Source: an uncultured Erysipelotrichaceae bacterium (GTDB taxonomy: Bacteria > Bacillota_I > Bacilli_A > Erysipelotrichales > Erysipelotrichaceae). Taken from it: a stretch of DNA of 51,237 nt. Both the position numbers and the translations under genes were made by a program. The notes under the pieces were generated by a model. The model made no database searches. It was given only the letters and a program-made list of their open reading frames with translations, and was not told where the DNA came from. Position 1 is the first letter of the stretch; each line of letters starts with the position of its first letter. Positions 1 through 6,924 of this stretch are shown here, piece by piece. The DNA is taken from positions 1-51,237 of the forward strand of contig CAIFEQ010000012.1 of the NCBI GenBank assembly GCA_903789495.1. Direction: 5' to 3'.

Positions 1-225
1 GCCTTTTTCGGAACAGATCCGGAAGGCCTTGGCCACTGTGCTGAGATTGAGATCCAGATAGTCCGCCAGTTCCCGCTGGGGCGGCAGCTTGGTACCGGGC
101 CGCAGCGTGCCGGCGGCGATATCCCGTTCCAGAGCGGCTGCCAGTTCTTTATACAGAGGACGTTTTGACCGGTCCAGCTGCGGTTTCCAGGACATCGGAT
201 AGTCATCAAAGGAGTTAAAAGGCAT
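1..225 (-). CDS. GntR-family regulator, probably MocR type (5' part, cut by window edge)
   Basis: The first 75 codons of a transcription regulator are visible, reading leftward from the ATG at 225; the gene continues beyond base 1. A winged helix-turn-helix of the GntR type spans roughly residues 22-75, with the typical PPQRELADYL segment at 48-57 and STVAKAF at 62-68. The lead-in containing W13 and PQLDR at 15-19 followed by LYKEL resembles MocR/PdxR regulators, which carry a C-terminal aminotransferase-like domain that binds PLP; that domain would lie outside the window, so the subtype is inference. Its ribosome site AGGAGG lies inside the last codons of the upstream PLP-enzyme gene, only 2 bp separate the genes, and they are surely co-transcribed. 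A regulator co-expressed with a PLP enzyme suggests control of amino acid or PLP metabolism. Confidence 0.8.
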   Translation of the reverse strand, partial: MPFNSFDDYPMSWKPQLDRSKRPLYKELAAALERDIAAGTLRPGTKLPPQRELADYLDLNLSTVAKAFRICSEKG

Positions 226-227
226 GT

Positions 228-1199
228 TTATTCCTCCTGTTTGCGGGACAGGCAGCTGTTCAGCAGGGAGACGGTACCGCCGGTATGAATCAGAATGATG
301 TCTTCTCCCGCGGCAAAATAACCGGCATCGTTCAGCCGGAACAGCACGGCCAGGGCCTTGCCGGTAAACAGCGGATCAAGCAGGATGCCTTCGCTGGCCG
401 CCAGCTGCTGCAGCGCTTCTGACCCTTTCCGGGAAGGCCGGGAAGCACCAGGGCCGCCGGCAAAATGAATCTCAAAATCTTCCGGTTTCAGCAGCATCTC
501 ATAGCCGGCGATGGCCGCCGCCTGCAGGGCTTTGCGGCAGAGGGTTTCCGGATGGGCAAAACGTCTGCCGGCTGCCGCGGCGATGACTTTCCATTCCGGC
601 AGAACCAGATGGCTGCCCAGCACCAGCCCGGCATAGGTGCCGCCGGTTCCCCCGGCACAGAGGATATGTCCGGGCTGCAGGCCCAGCTGCCGGACCTGCA
701 CCGCGATTTCCTTTGCACAGTCCACATAGCCGAGAATACCGACGGGCTCCGGGGCACCGGGGCGGATGACATAGGGATGATGGCCTTCCGCCAGAGCCTG
801 TTTTCGGGCTGCGGTCAGGGCAGCCGGAATGCCGGAACTGTCCGGCACCCGGATCAGCTCCGCTCCGAAGGCCCGGATCAGGGCTTCTTCCTGAGGCCCG
901 GCATTCAGAGGCAGCACCAGCCGCAGAGGCAGGCCGGCCGCGGCACAGCAGGCGGCAGCGGCCAGAGGCTGATTGGAGAGCCGGCCGCCCCCGGTGAGGA
1001 TCAGGTCTGCCTTCTGCCGCCGGGCATCGGCCAGCAGCCAGGAAAACTTGCGGATCTTGTTGCCGCCGAAACCGATGCCAAGCAGATCGTCCCGTTTGAG
1101 CCACAGACGGCGGTTTCCGCCCAGCTGCTGACTGAGACGGGGCAGTTCCTGCAGCGGCGTGGGACAGCTGCCCAGCGGAATTCCGGTCAGATTCTGCAT
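228..1199 (-). CDS. PLP-dependent D-cysteine desulfhydrase / ACC deaminase family protein
   Basis: A 323-residue member of the fold-type II PLP enzymes that includes D-cysteine desulfhydrase (pyruvate, sulfide and ammonia from D-cysteine) and ACC deaminase. The PLP lysine motif GGNKIRKF is at 45-52 (Lys48); the phosphate-binding CAGGTGGTYAGL stretch and the C-terminal DPLFTGKALA and IHTGG motifs are clear. Odd points: the usual QSNH segment reads RLSNQ (Ser75, Asn76, Gln77 instead of His), and the GYG motif that supplies a catalytic tyrosine in characterised members appears as GPG, so the substrate is uncertain. The start is fixed by a strong AAGGAGG 7 nt upstream. It is first in a two-gene minus-strand operon with a GntR/MocR regulator. 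A lyase on another small D- or L-amino acid is an alternative. Confidence 0.75.
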   Translation of the reverse strand: MQNLTGIPLGSCPTPLQELPRLSQQLGGNRRLWLKRDDLLGIGFGGNKIRKFSWLLADARRQKADLILTGGGRLSNQPLAAAACCAAAGLPLRLVLPLNAGPQEEALIRAFGAELIRVPDSSGIPAALTAARKQALAEGHHPYVIRPGAPEPVGILGYVDCAKEIAVQVRQLGLQPGHILCAGGTGGTYAGLVLGSHLVLPEWKVIAAAAGRRFAHPETLCRKALQAAAIAGYEMLLKPEDFEIHFAGGPGASRPSRKGSEALQQLAASEGILLDPLFTGKALAVLFRLNDAGYFAAGEDIILIHTGGTVSLLNSCLSRKQEE

Positions 1200-1228
1200 G
1201 AGAATCCTCCTTCTTTCTTACGACTCCT

Positions 1229-1234
1229 ATCATA
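1229..1234 (-). promoter_or_regulatory. -10 box (TATGAT) of the PLP-enzyme/regulator operon
   Basis: Read on the minus strand, TATGAT lies 29 nt before the ATG at 1199, followed by AAGGAGG. No convincing -35 hexamer was seen at 16-18 bp. Confidence 0.45.
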
Positions 1235-1328
1235 CCCGAAAAGCCGGTCTGCCGGGTCAGACCATATCCCTGCCTGAGAGACTTAAGGCTTTCCGGGCCG
1301 GACGGCTATGGAGGAGAAGGGGCAATTC

Positions 1329-1337
1329 TGCTATAAT
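1329..1337 (+). promoter_or_regulatory. Extended -10 (TGCTATAAT) placing scpA transcript start at its ATG
   Basis: A perfect extended -10 element ends 9 nt before the ATG at 1347, so transcription should begin about 0-3 nt before the start codon. No Shine-Dalgarno is present between the two. One of six such arrangements in the window. Confidence 0.6.
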
Positions 1338-1346
1338 TCGGCAGGT

Positions 1347-2087
1347 ATGCAGGAGTTCAGAGTTACGATTGATACGTTCGAGGGTCCGCTTGATCTGATG
1401 CTGCATCTGATCAAGGAGAACAAGCTCGATCTGATGAATCTGGATATCAATGTGCTGACCGATCAGTACCTGGCCTATCTCAATGCCATGCAGGATCTGC
1501 ACCTGGAAATCGCCAGTGAATATCTTGTGGAACTGGCCGAGCTGGTGGAAATCAAATCCCGGAAGCTGCTGCCGCATGACAAGCCGGAAGGAACGGAAGA
1601 AGATGAAGAAGATCCCAAGGACCGGCTGGTCAGACGACTGCTGGAGTACCAGCAGTACAAGGAAGTCAGCCAGACCCTGGGAACACTGTATGAACAGCGT
1701 CAGGAGACCATGGCCAAACCGGTATCCACGGATGCGGAGCAGTATGTCCGGGATCTGGATCATCAGCCCGTGGTGGGCAATCCCAATGATCTGTTCCGGG
1801 CCATGCGCCGCTGTCTGATGCGGCTGCAGCTGAACAGGCCGCTGGAGACGCGCTATACCAGAAAGGAAATCTCCATGGAGGACCGGGAGCTGGTGATCCG
1901 TTCGAAACTGGATCATCTGCCGCAGACCTTCTCTTTTGACACCCTGACCGAAGACTGTCAGGATCTGCCGACCTTCATTGCCACCTTTCTGGCTGTCCTG
2001 GATCTGGCCCGCCAGCAGATTCTGGTCTTTACGGTCGATGCCCAGGACGTGATCTGGTTCAGCCGCGGAACGGGGGTGAGTGCCTGA
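1347..2087 (+). CDS. scpA: Segregation and condensation protein A
   Basis: ScpA is the kleisin subunit of the SMC-ScpA-ScpB condensin, bridging SMC heads in the cytoplasm to compact and segregate the chromosome. The 246-residue protein starts with the family-typical sequence FRVTIDTFEGPLDLMLHLI and has the acidic middle linker (EGTEEDEEDP) and a C-terminal winged-helix region. The reading frame is open upstream to an ATG at 1308, but those 13 extra codons would translate the TATAAT box and have no ribosome site, and homologs begin at the chosen ATG. It is followed by scpB after 1 nt, as in most Firmicutes. The transcript is predicted to be leaderless. Confidence 0.93.
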   Translation: MQEFRVTIDTFEGPLDLMLHLIKENKLDLMNLDINVLTDQYLAYLNAMQDLHLEIASEYLVELAELVEIKSRKLLPHDKPEGTEEDEEDPKDRLVRRLLEYQQYKEVSQTLGTLYEQRQETMAKPVSTDAEQYVRDLDHQPVVGNPNDLFRAMRRCLMRLQLNRPLETRYTRKEISMEDRELVIRSKLDHLPQTFSFDTLTEDCQDLPTFIATFLAVLDLARQQILVFTVDAQDVIWFSRGTGVSA

Positions 2088-2088
2088 A

Positions 2089-2754
2089 ATGAGTGAAGAA
2101 AGAAAAGAAGAAAGCATGCCGCAGGAGCCGGCCGGACAGCCGGGAGAAACGGCAGCGCCGGGTGCGGAAGAAAAGACGGAACAGACCAGTCTGCCGCTCA
2201 GTGAAGCCGAGAACCGCGGCGAAGCGATTCTGGAAGGGCTGCTCTATCTGACCGGCGAGGAAGGCCTCAGTGCCGCCCAGGCAGCCCAGGCCCTGGAAAT
2301 CAGCGAAGACAAGGTCCGGGTGATGTTTGATCATCTGATGCAGAAATACAGCGACGATGCCTATGGCATCGAGATTGCCGAATACGGCGGCATCTACCGG
2401 TTCCTGAGCAAGGCCTTTGTCTCAGATTATGCCCGCCGGCTGTTCCAGCTCGGCAGGACCGGCAAGCTGTCGCAGGCAGCCCTGGAGACCCTGGCCATCA
2501 TTGCCTACAAGCAGCCGGTCACCCGGGTGGAGATCGAAGAGATCCGCGGCGTCGGCAGCGATGTGATGCTGCGGAAGCTGGAAGCCCGGGATCTGATCCG
2601 GCAGGTCGGACGCAGCGATGCCCCGGGTAGGCCGATTCTCTATGAAGTGACGGAAGAGTTCATGAACAGCTTCCAGCTGGTGGATCTCGGCGAGCTGCCG
2701 GAGCTGCCCGACTTCAGCGATCAGAAAGAAAGCGACGATCTGTTTGAACAATGA
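2089..2754 (+). CDS. scpB: Segregation and condensation protein B
   Basis: ScpB is the paired winged-helix KITE subunit that binds ScpA in the condensin complex. The 221-residue product has a long acidic, probably disordered N-terminal 40 residues, then the two winged-helix modules with the conserved segments LEGLLYLTGEEGLS and LETLAIIAYKQPVTRVEIEEIRG. The ATG at 2089 is preferred over the GTG at 2080 because GGGGGTGAG at 2072-2080 then sits at a normal distance. It overlaps the next gene by the ATGA at 2751-2754, so the condensin genes and the two lipoprotein genes form one operon. Confidence 0.93.
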   Translation: MSEERKEESMPQEPAGQPGETAAPGAEEKTEQTSLPLSEAENRGEAILEGLLYLTGEEGLSAAQAAQALEISEDKVRVMFDHLMQKYSDDAYGIEIAEYGGIYRFLSKAFVSDYARRLFQLGRTGKLSQAALETLAIIAYKQPVTRVEIEEIRGVGSDVMLRKLEARDLIRQVGRSDAPGRPILYEVTEEFMNSFQLVDLGELPELPDFSDQKESDDLFEQ

Positions 2755-3518
2755 AAAAGCAGATTCTGACCACCGCTGTCCTGGCTCTGCTGCTCAGTTC
2801 CTGTTCGGCCGGAACGGCGCAGGAAACCAGCCAGACGGAATATGCCTGTCGGGCCATCGATCATTATGATTACCTGGCACCGGTTCCCTATTCCGATGCC
2901 ATTGACGAAAGCTATTACGCCGACACCCTGTTTGCCGGGGATTCCCGCATGGGTTCGCTGTATCTCTACGGCACCCACAGCAAAGCAGAAGTGGCTTATG
3001 TGACCAGCCTGAACCTGCTGCTGATCGACACCATGGTCATCGACGATCCCAATGAAAAGGATCAGAAGAACAAAGACGGCGTGACCCTGATGAACGTGCT
3101 GGAAAACAGCAGCCGGAATCATATCTATCTGCTGTTCGGCATCAATGAGATCCGCAACCCGAACTTTGATGCCTTCGGGCAGAAATATCAGGAGATCATC
3201 GATCTGCTGCTGGCAAAGAACAGTGCTGCCGAACTCTATCTGATTCTGTCCTGGCACCCGGATCAGATTTCCGGACTGGAGGAACCGGCCCTCAGCGATC
3301 AGCTGTGGAAGCTGAACTCGACGATCATGTCCCTGGCCGAACAGAATCATGTCTACTATCTGGATCCGGACAACGGAATGGATGTCGACGGCACGATCAA
3401 CGATGATTTTGTCTGGGACGGTCTGCATCTGAATGTGACCGGCACCCATGCCTTTGAAGATTATATTGCGACCCATGTGGTGAGGAGGGATGACTATGTT
3501 ACGCAGGTTTGTGAGTAG
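2751..3518 (+). CDS. SGNH/GDSL hydrolase-like lipoprotein
   Basis: A 255-residue predicted lipoprotein: a short signal peptide ends in the lipobox LSSC (Cys18). The body matches the SGNH hydrolase layout: block I GDSR (nucleophile Ser) in FAGDSRM, block III around FGINEIR, and block V DGLHLNVTGTHAF with the Asp-x-x-His pair. Such enzymes are esterases or O-acetyl transfer/deacetylation factors acting on surface polymers; the substrate here is unknown. It is translationally coupled to scpB by ATGA without its own ribosome site and its 3' end overlaps the DUF4358-like gene. SGNH and DUF4358 lipoproteins frequently occur together near O-acylation (MBOAT) genes in Firmicutes, but no MBOAT gene is seen here. 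Confidence 0.75.
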   Translation: MKKQILTTAVLALLLSSCSAGTAQETSQTEYACRAIDHYDYLAPVPYSDAIDESYYADTLFAGDSRMGSLYLYGTHSKAEVAYVTSLNLLLIDTMVIDDPNEKDQKNKDGVTLMNVLENSSRNHIYLLFGINEIRNPNFDAFGQKYQEIIDLLLAKNSAAELYLILSWHPDQISGLEEPALSDQLWKLNSTIMSLAEQNHVYYLDPDNGMDVDGTINDDFVWDGLHLNVTGTHAFEDYIATHVVRRDDYVTQVCE

Positions 3519-3978
3519 TCTGCTGGTCCTGGTCCTGCTGTCCGGCTGCGGGGCGGGCGGAAGCAGTGCTTCGGCCAGCAGTACGCCGGCTTCGGCGGCG
3601 GCAGACATGGCCGCGCAGATTGTGGAAGATCTGGATCTCGGCGATCATATGGAAGAGCTGCAGACCCGGGTGGTCCAGGGCCTGTTCTTCTTTGAGGACG
3701 GCAATGTCACCGACTGTTCGGTGTATATGAACAACAACAGCAGTGCGGATGTGGTCGGAGTCTTCATCAGCACCGATCTGGCCGAGACGGAAAGCAAGCT
3801 GTCGGACTACCTGGATACCCAGCGCAGCCAGATGCAGAGTTACTATCCGGATGAGGTCTTCAAGGTCGACCATGCGGTGCTGCTGGACAACGGCACGGAC
3901 ACGGTGGTCCTGATTGTCTGCGATCAGCTGGAAGATGCCAAGACGGAGGCAGAGACGCTGCTGGGCATCAGTGAGTGA
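3496..3978 (+). CDS. DUF4358-like lipoprotein
   Basis: A 160-residue secreted lipoprotein of unknown function. The signal peptide ends with lipobox LSGC, followed by a Ser/Ala-rich linker of about 20 residues and a globular domain whose pattern (LDLGDHMEEL, a metallic 'VFISTDLAE' strand, and QLEDAKTEAETLL at the end) looks like DUF4358. The ATG at 3496 is chosen over 3490 because GAGGAGG at 3482-3488 then has a 7-nt spacing. It overlaps the SGNH gene by 23 nt and is last in the scpAB operon, ending just before a strong terminator. The domain assignment is by eye and should be treated as probable. Confidence 0.65.
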   Translation: MLRRFVSSLLVLVLLSGCGAGGSSASASSTPASAAADMAAQIVEDLDLGDHMEELQTRVVQGLFFFEDGNVTDCSVYMNNNSSADVVGVFISTDLAETESKLSDYLDTQRSQMQSYYPDEVFKVDHAVLLDNGTDTVVLIVCDQLEDAKTEAETLLGISE

Positions 3979-3988
3979 GATCCGGCGG

Positions 3989-4019
3989 TTCTGACAGAGA
4001 AATCTGTCAGAATTTTTTT
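3989..4019 (+). terminator. Rho-independent terminator of the scpAB operon
   Basis: A perfect 10-bp stem (TTCTGACAGA / TCTGTCAGAA) closed by a GAAA tetraloop and followed by seven T. Confidence 0.92.
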
Positions 4020-4028
4020 ATTTTCCTG

Positions 4029-4078
4029 TTGACAGAAGAGGAAAGAGAAACTAATTTATAAACAGTTGAAATTTCAAC
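4029..4078 (+). promoter_or_regulatory. marR promoter with palindromic operator
   Basis: A perfect -35 TTGACA at 4029-4034 lies 17 bp before TAATTT at 4052-4057. The predicted start site (about 4064) abuts a perfect 14-bp palindrome GTTGAAATTTCAAC at 4065-4078. MarR-family proteins bind such short palindromes near their own promoters, so negative autoregulation is likely. Confidence 0.7.
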
Positions 4079-4099
4079 AATATGAAGAAAGGATCCGGT

Positions 4100-4561
4100 A
4101 TGAAACTCAACAGCAGCCTGCTCCGCGATGCCGGCGCCCTGTACCGCAGTGTGCAGAGTGTCATGGACCTGCGTTTCCGCCAGCACGGCCTGAAACGCGG
4201 CCAGTTCATCTTTCTGACCCGCATCTGCGAGAACCCCGGCATTCACCAGATCGATCTCACGATGGCCTGCCGGGTCGACAAGGGAACCGCCGCCAAGGCC
4301 GTCAGCAAGCTTTCGGAAAAGGGCTATGTGCAACGGGAAGCGGATGAATTCGATTCCCGGGCCTGGAAGCTGTATCCCACTGAAAAAGGCAGGAAACTCT
4401 ACCAGCAGATCATCCGGGAGGAAAACCAGGAGATTGCCATCTGTCTGCAGGATTTCACCCCGCAGGAAAAGGAAGAGGCGCAGAAGCTGATGCGCCGGCT
4501 CAGCAGCAATTTTGAATCCTACTGGCTGGCAGAGAAGAACAGCCAGCACAGAACCGCATAA
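4100..4561 (+). CDS. MarR-family transcriptional regulator
   Basis: A 153-residue winged helix-turn-helix protein. The N-terminal helices (LLRDAGALYRSV) serve dimerisation; the recognition region includes PGIHQIDLTMACRVDKGTAAKAVSKLSEKGYV, and the wing contains DSRAWKLYPTEKG, the usual MarR motif. The ATG at 4100 with AAAGGA 7 nt upstream is preferred to the ATG at 4082, which has only the palindrome upstream. The gene precedes a LysE-type exporter by 36 nt, so the likely role is control of that exporter and of itself through the operator at 4065-4078. The ligand cannot be told from the sequence. Confidence 0.88.
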   Translation: MKLNSSLLRDAGALYRSVQSVMDLRFRQHGLKRGQFIFLTRICENPGIHQIDLTMACRVDKGTAAKAVSKLSEKGYVQREADEFDSRAWKLYPTEKGRKLYQQIIREENQEIAICLQDFTPQEKEEAQKLMRRLSSNFESYWLAEKNSQHRTA

Positions 4562-4597
4562 ACAGGCAGAGCGCATCTGCGGAAAGGAAATACGATC

Positions 4598-5182
4598 ATG
4601 TTCAATCTTGCCTCATTTCTGACCTATGCCGTGGTGACCGCCGTCACCCCGGGTCCCAATAACCTGATGTCCATGTCCGAAGGCAGCCAGAAGGGCTTCA
4701 GGAAGGCGTTCCCGTTCAATCTGGGCATCCTGTGCGGATTTGTCATCGTCATGCTGGTGTGCACCGCCTTTCTGAGCCGGATGTCGTCCCTGATCCCGGC
4801 CATCAAGACACCGATGCTGATCATCGGGGCAGCCTACATGCTCTATCTGGCCTGGGAGACCTGGAAGAGCACCGGCATTGAGGAAAGAAAAGATGAAAAG
4901 GGCGGCTTCGTGTCCGGCCTGCTGCTGCAGTTCGTCAACCCGAAAGAATATATCTACTGCATGGTTTCCATGGAGGCCTATATTCTGCCGTACTTCAACG
5001 GCAATACGCCGGCCCTGATCGGCTTCGCGCTGCTGCTGGCCCTGATCGGCTTCCTCTTCACCCTGCTGTGGTCGGCCTTCGGTTCGCTGTTCCGCTCGCT
5101 GTTCTCCACTCATGCGGCCATCGTGAACAAGGTCATGGCGCTGCTGCTGGTCTACTGCGCGGTATCGCTGTTCCTGCACTGA
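4598..5182 (+). CDS. LysE/RhtB-family amino acid exporter
   Basis: A 194-residue integral membrane protein with about six hydrophobic segments. The N-terminal TPGPNNLM at residues 17-24 is the hallmark of the LysE/RhtB efflux family, and the central LLLQFVNPKEYIY segment matches its second conserved motif (QFxNPK). These transporters export amino acids or related metabolites across the cytoplasmic membrane. AAAGGAAA precedes the ATG. It sits directly after the MarR regulator and ends at a bidirectional terminator. The substrate is unknown. Confidence 0.87.
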   Translation: MFNLASFLTYAVVTAVTPGPNNLMSMSEGSQKGFRKAFPFNLGILCGFVIVMLVCTAFLSRMSSLIPAIKTPMLIIGAAYMLYLAWETWKSTGIEERKDEKGGFVSGLLLQFVNPKEYIYCMVSMEAYILPYFNGNTPALIGFALLLALIGFLFTLLWSAFGSLFRSLFSTHAAIVNKVMALLLVYCAVSLFLH

Positions 5183-5192
5183 ATCAGAAAGC

Positions 5193-5216
5193 AAATGCCC
5201 GGATTTCCGGGCATTT
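5193..5216. terminator. Bidirectional terminator between lysE-like and carboxypeptidase genes
   Basis: A 10-bp perfect stem AAATGCCCGG / CCGGGCATTT with an ATTT loop sits between two convergent genes, with T-rich sequence on both sides. Confidence 0.8.
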
Positions 5217-5224
5217 CTGATGGC

Positions 5225-6499
5225 TCAGCGGGAACGTCTGCGGTGCCGCTTTCTTCTGCGCCGCCGGCGCCGTCTTTCCCGTTCCGCCAGGATGCGGAAG
5301 AGGACGATGACCAGGAGCAGAAGGGCGAAGAAGACCCTGTGTTCCCAGATCAACCGGCCGATCCGCTTCAGCGGGCTGAAGGAATAGGACGCTGCGGCAA
5401 GGATGTCGCCTTCGTAGATCAGCGTGTCATCCTGATAGATCCGGTAGGTTCCCACCACATCGCCTTCGCTGACCGGGGCACTGACCTGCTCCGGCACCTC
5501 CGCCTCGGTCTGAATCTTGGCTCCGAGCGGCAGGTCCAGCTGGACCTCCGGCTGACAGGAAACGGTCAGCGTATCAGAACCGCGGCCATCCAGCAGGGCA
5601 ATCTCCTGGGTATAGGCATACGTGCTCAGATCACACCGGTAATAGGTTTCTTCCACCCAGGTGTACAGGGTCTGGGCATCCCGGGCGGGATAGCCGTCAT
5701 CGGCATGGGTGGTGATCAGGATCAGGTGCATGCCGTCGAGAATGCTGTAGCTGGCCAGGCATCTTCCGGCCGCCACCGTATAGCCGGTCTTGCCGCCCTG
5801 GAAGCCGGGCACGCCGTCCGCCAGAGCCGCCACGGCCTGGAAGGCACTGCTGTACATCTGCAGGCCGTTCGGGTGGGAGGCAACCGGGGAAGCCAGGTAG
5901 CTGGACGTGCAGAAGATCTGGCGGAAGGTGTCATTCTGCAGACAGTACGCCAGCAGCACGGCCAGATCCTGACAGGTCGTATAGTGACTGCTGTCGGGCA
6001 GACCGGTGCCGTTGGCAAAATGGGTATCATGCATCCCCAGCTCTGCGGCTTTCTGGTTCAGCAGATCGACAAAGCTGTCCACACTGCCGGCTACCGTCAC
6101 GGCCAGCGCCTGCACACAGTCCGCCCCGGAGGGCAGGGCACAGCCATAGAGCAGATCCAGAACGGTCGGGGTATCCCCGGCCGCATAGCCGGCCACCGAG
6201 GCATTGGCTTCTGCCAGTCCGGCCAGCATGTCTGCGGTGATGGTCACCGTATCTTCCAGGCGGTCAGACAGGGCTTCGATGGCCACGATCTCCGTCATCA
6301 TCTTGGTCAGCGAAGCCGGGTAGATCTGTTCCGTGCTGTTCTTTTCATAAAGAACCTGCCCCGTATCCAGATCCATGAGCAGGGCATAGTCGCTGTTGAT
6401 CGACACACTCTCTTCCGCCTGTACCGGCAGGGCAGCACCAGGCAGAACCAGCAGCAGGAACAGAACCAGCAGCAGCCGCAGAAAACCTCGTTTTTTCAT
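5225..6499 (-). CDS. Serine-type D-Ala-D-Ala carboxypeptidase (penicillin-binding protein, DacA/DacF-like)
   Basis: A 424-residue S11-family peptidase that trims the terminal D-Ala from peptidoglycan stem peptides outside the membrane. A signal peptide (cleavage near QA-EE, residue 28) precedes the catalytic domain with SLTK (Ser63, Lys66), the second motif, and GGKTGYT. The second motif reads SGA (124-126) where SxN is normal, so the usual Asn is missing. A C-terminal beta domain is followed by one membrane segment (FFALLLLVIVLFRIL) and a tail of about 20 residues made almost only of Arg, Lys and His (405-424), which should face the cytoplasm. The gene begins 10 nt after a TATAAT and lacks a Shine-Dalgarno. 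Confidence 0.87.
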   Translation of the reverse strand: MKKRGFLRLLLVLFLLLVLPGAALPVQAEESVSINSDYALLMDLDTGQVLYEKNSTEQIYPASLTKMMTEIVAIEALSDRLEDTVTITADMLAGLAEANASVAGYAAGDTPTVLDLLYGCALPSGADCVQALAVTVAGSVDSFVDLLNQKAAELGMHDTHFANGTGLPDSSHYTTCQDLAVLLAYCLQNDTFRQIFCTSSYLASPVASHPNGLQMYSSAFQAVAALADGVPGFQGGKTGYTVAAGRCLASYSILDGMHLILITTHADDGYPARDAQTLYTWVEETYYRCDLSTYAYTQEIALLDGRGSDTLTVSCQPEVQLDLPLGAKIQTEAEVPEQVSAPVSEGDVVGTYRIYQDDTLIYEGDILAAASYSFSPLKRIGRLIWEHRVFFALLLLVIVLFRILAERERRRRRRRRKRHRRRSR

Positions 6500-6509
6500 C
6501 CTGCCGCCT

Positions 6510-6515
6510 ATTATA
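6510..6515 (-). promoter_or_regulatory. -10 box (TATAAT) of carboxypeptidase gene at leaderless distance
   Basis: On the minus strand TATAAT ends 10 nt before the ATG at 6499, giving a predicted leader of about 3 nt. No clear -35 was found. Confidence 0.55.
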
Positions 6516-6556
6516 CCGCAGTCCCCGGCAGCACAGCCAGAACCCGGCGGTCATTC

Positions 6557-6585
6557 TTGCAAAGCAGGGGTATTCATAATAGAAT
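6557..6585 (+). promoter_or_regulatory. yneF promoter
   Basis: TTGCAA at 6557-6562, 17 bp spacer, TAGAAT at 6580-6585. It is divergent from the carboxypeptidase promoter. Confidence 0.7.
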
Positions 6586-6618
6586 ATCGATTGAAAAAAA
6601 GAGATAGGTGGTGTCTAT

Positions 6619-6855
6619 ATGTCAACATTCTGGTCCTCTCTGCTGTGGTTCCTGGCAGGCGGCGGCGTCGGTGCCCTGATCTGCTACTACTTCAGCAAGA
6701 AGAGTTTCGAAAAGCAGCTGAGAGAAAATCCGCCGGTTACGGAGAAGATGGTCCGGGCCATGTTCATGCAGATGGGCAGGAAGCCCAGCGAGGCGCAGAT
6801 CCGTCAGGTCATGCGTACCATGGGACAGGATCCTTCCGCTCCGGGCAAGAAGTAA
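6619..6855 (+). CDS. yneF: YneF-family (UPF0154) small membrane protein
   Basis: A 78-residue protein with one N-terminal transmembrane helix (LLWFLAGGGVGALICYYFS) and a conserved cytoplasmic tail: KSFEKQLRENPPVTEKMVRAMF then MGRKPSEAQIRQVMRTM. This is the complete signature of the UPF0154/YneF family, which is widespread in Firmicutes and has no firm function. A ribosome site AGGTGG precedes the ATG. It has its own promoter and a strong terminator right after the stop codon, so it is monocistronic. Confidence 0.9.
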   Translation: MSTFWSSLLWFLAGGGVGALICYYFSKKSFEKQLRENPPVTEKMVRAMFMQMGRKPSEAQIRQVMRTMGQDPSAPGKK

Positions 6856-6859
6856 CATC

Positions 6860-6882
6860 GCACGCGGCAGCGTGCTTTTTTT
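6860..6882 (+). terminator. yneF terminator
   Basis: GCACGC / GCGTGC stem with a GGCA loop and seven T. Confidence 0.88.
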
Positions 6883-6886
6883 CGGC

Positions 6887-6892
6887 TACAAT
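6887..6892 (+). promoter_or_regulatory. -10 box (TACAAT) of the ROK kinase gene
   Basis: TACAAT follows directly after the yneF terminator and lies 32 nt before the ATG at 6925; the leader carries GGGGTGA as ribosome site. Confidence 0.5.
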
Positions 6893-6924
6893 AAAGGAAA
6901 GAACTGCAGATGGGGTGAAACATC

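Noticed and set aside
1308-1346. Upstream ATG extending scpA by 13 codons
   Set aside because: It would translate the TATAAT box, has no ribosome site, and homologs start at 1347.
5195-6607. 470-codon open frame on the plus strand
   Set aside because: Antisense shadow of the carboxypeptidase gene; no domain motifs and strange composition.
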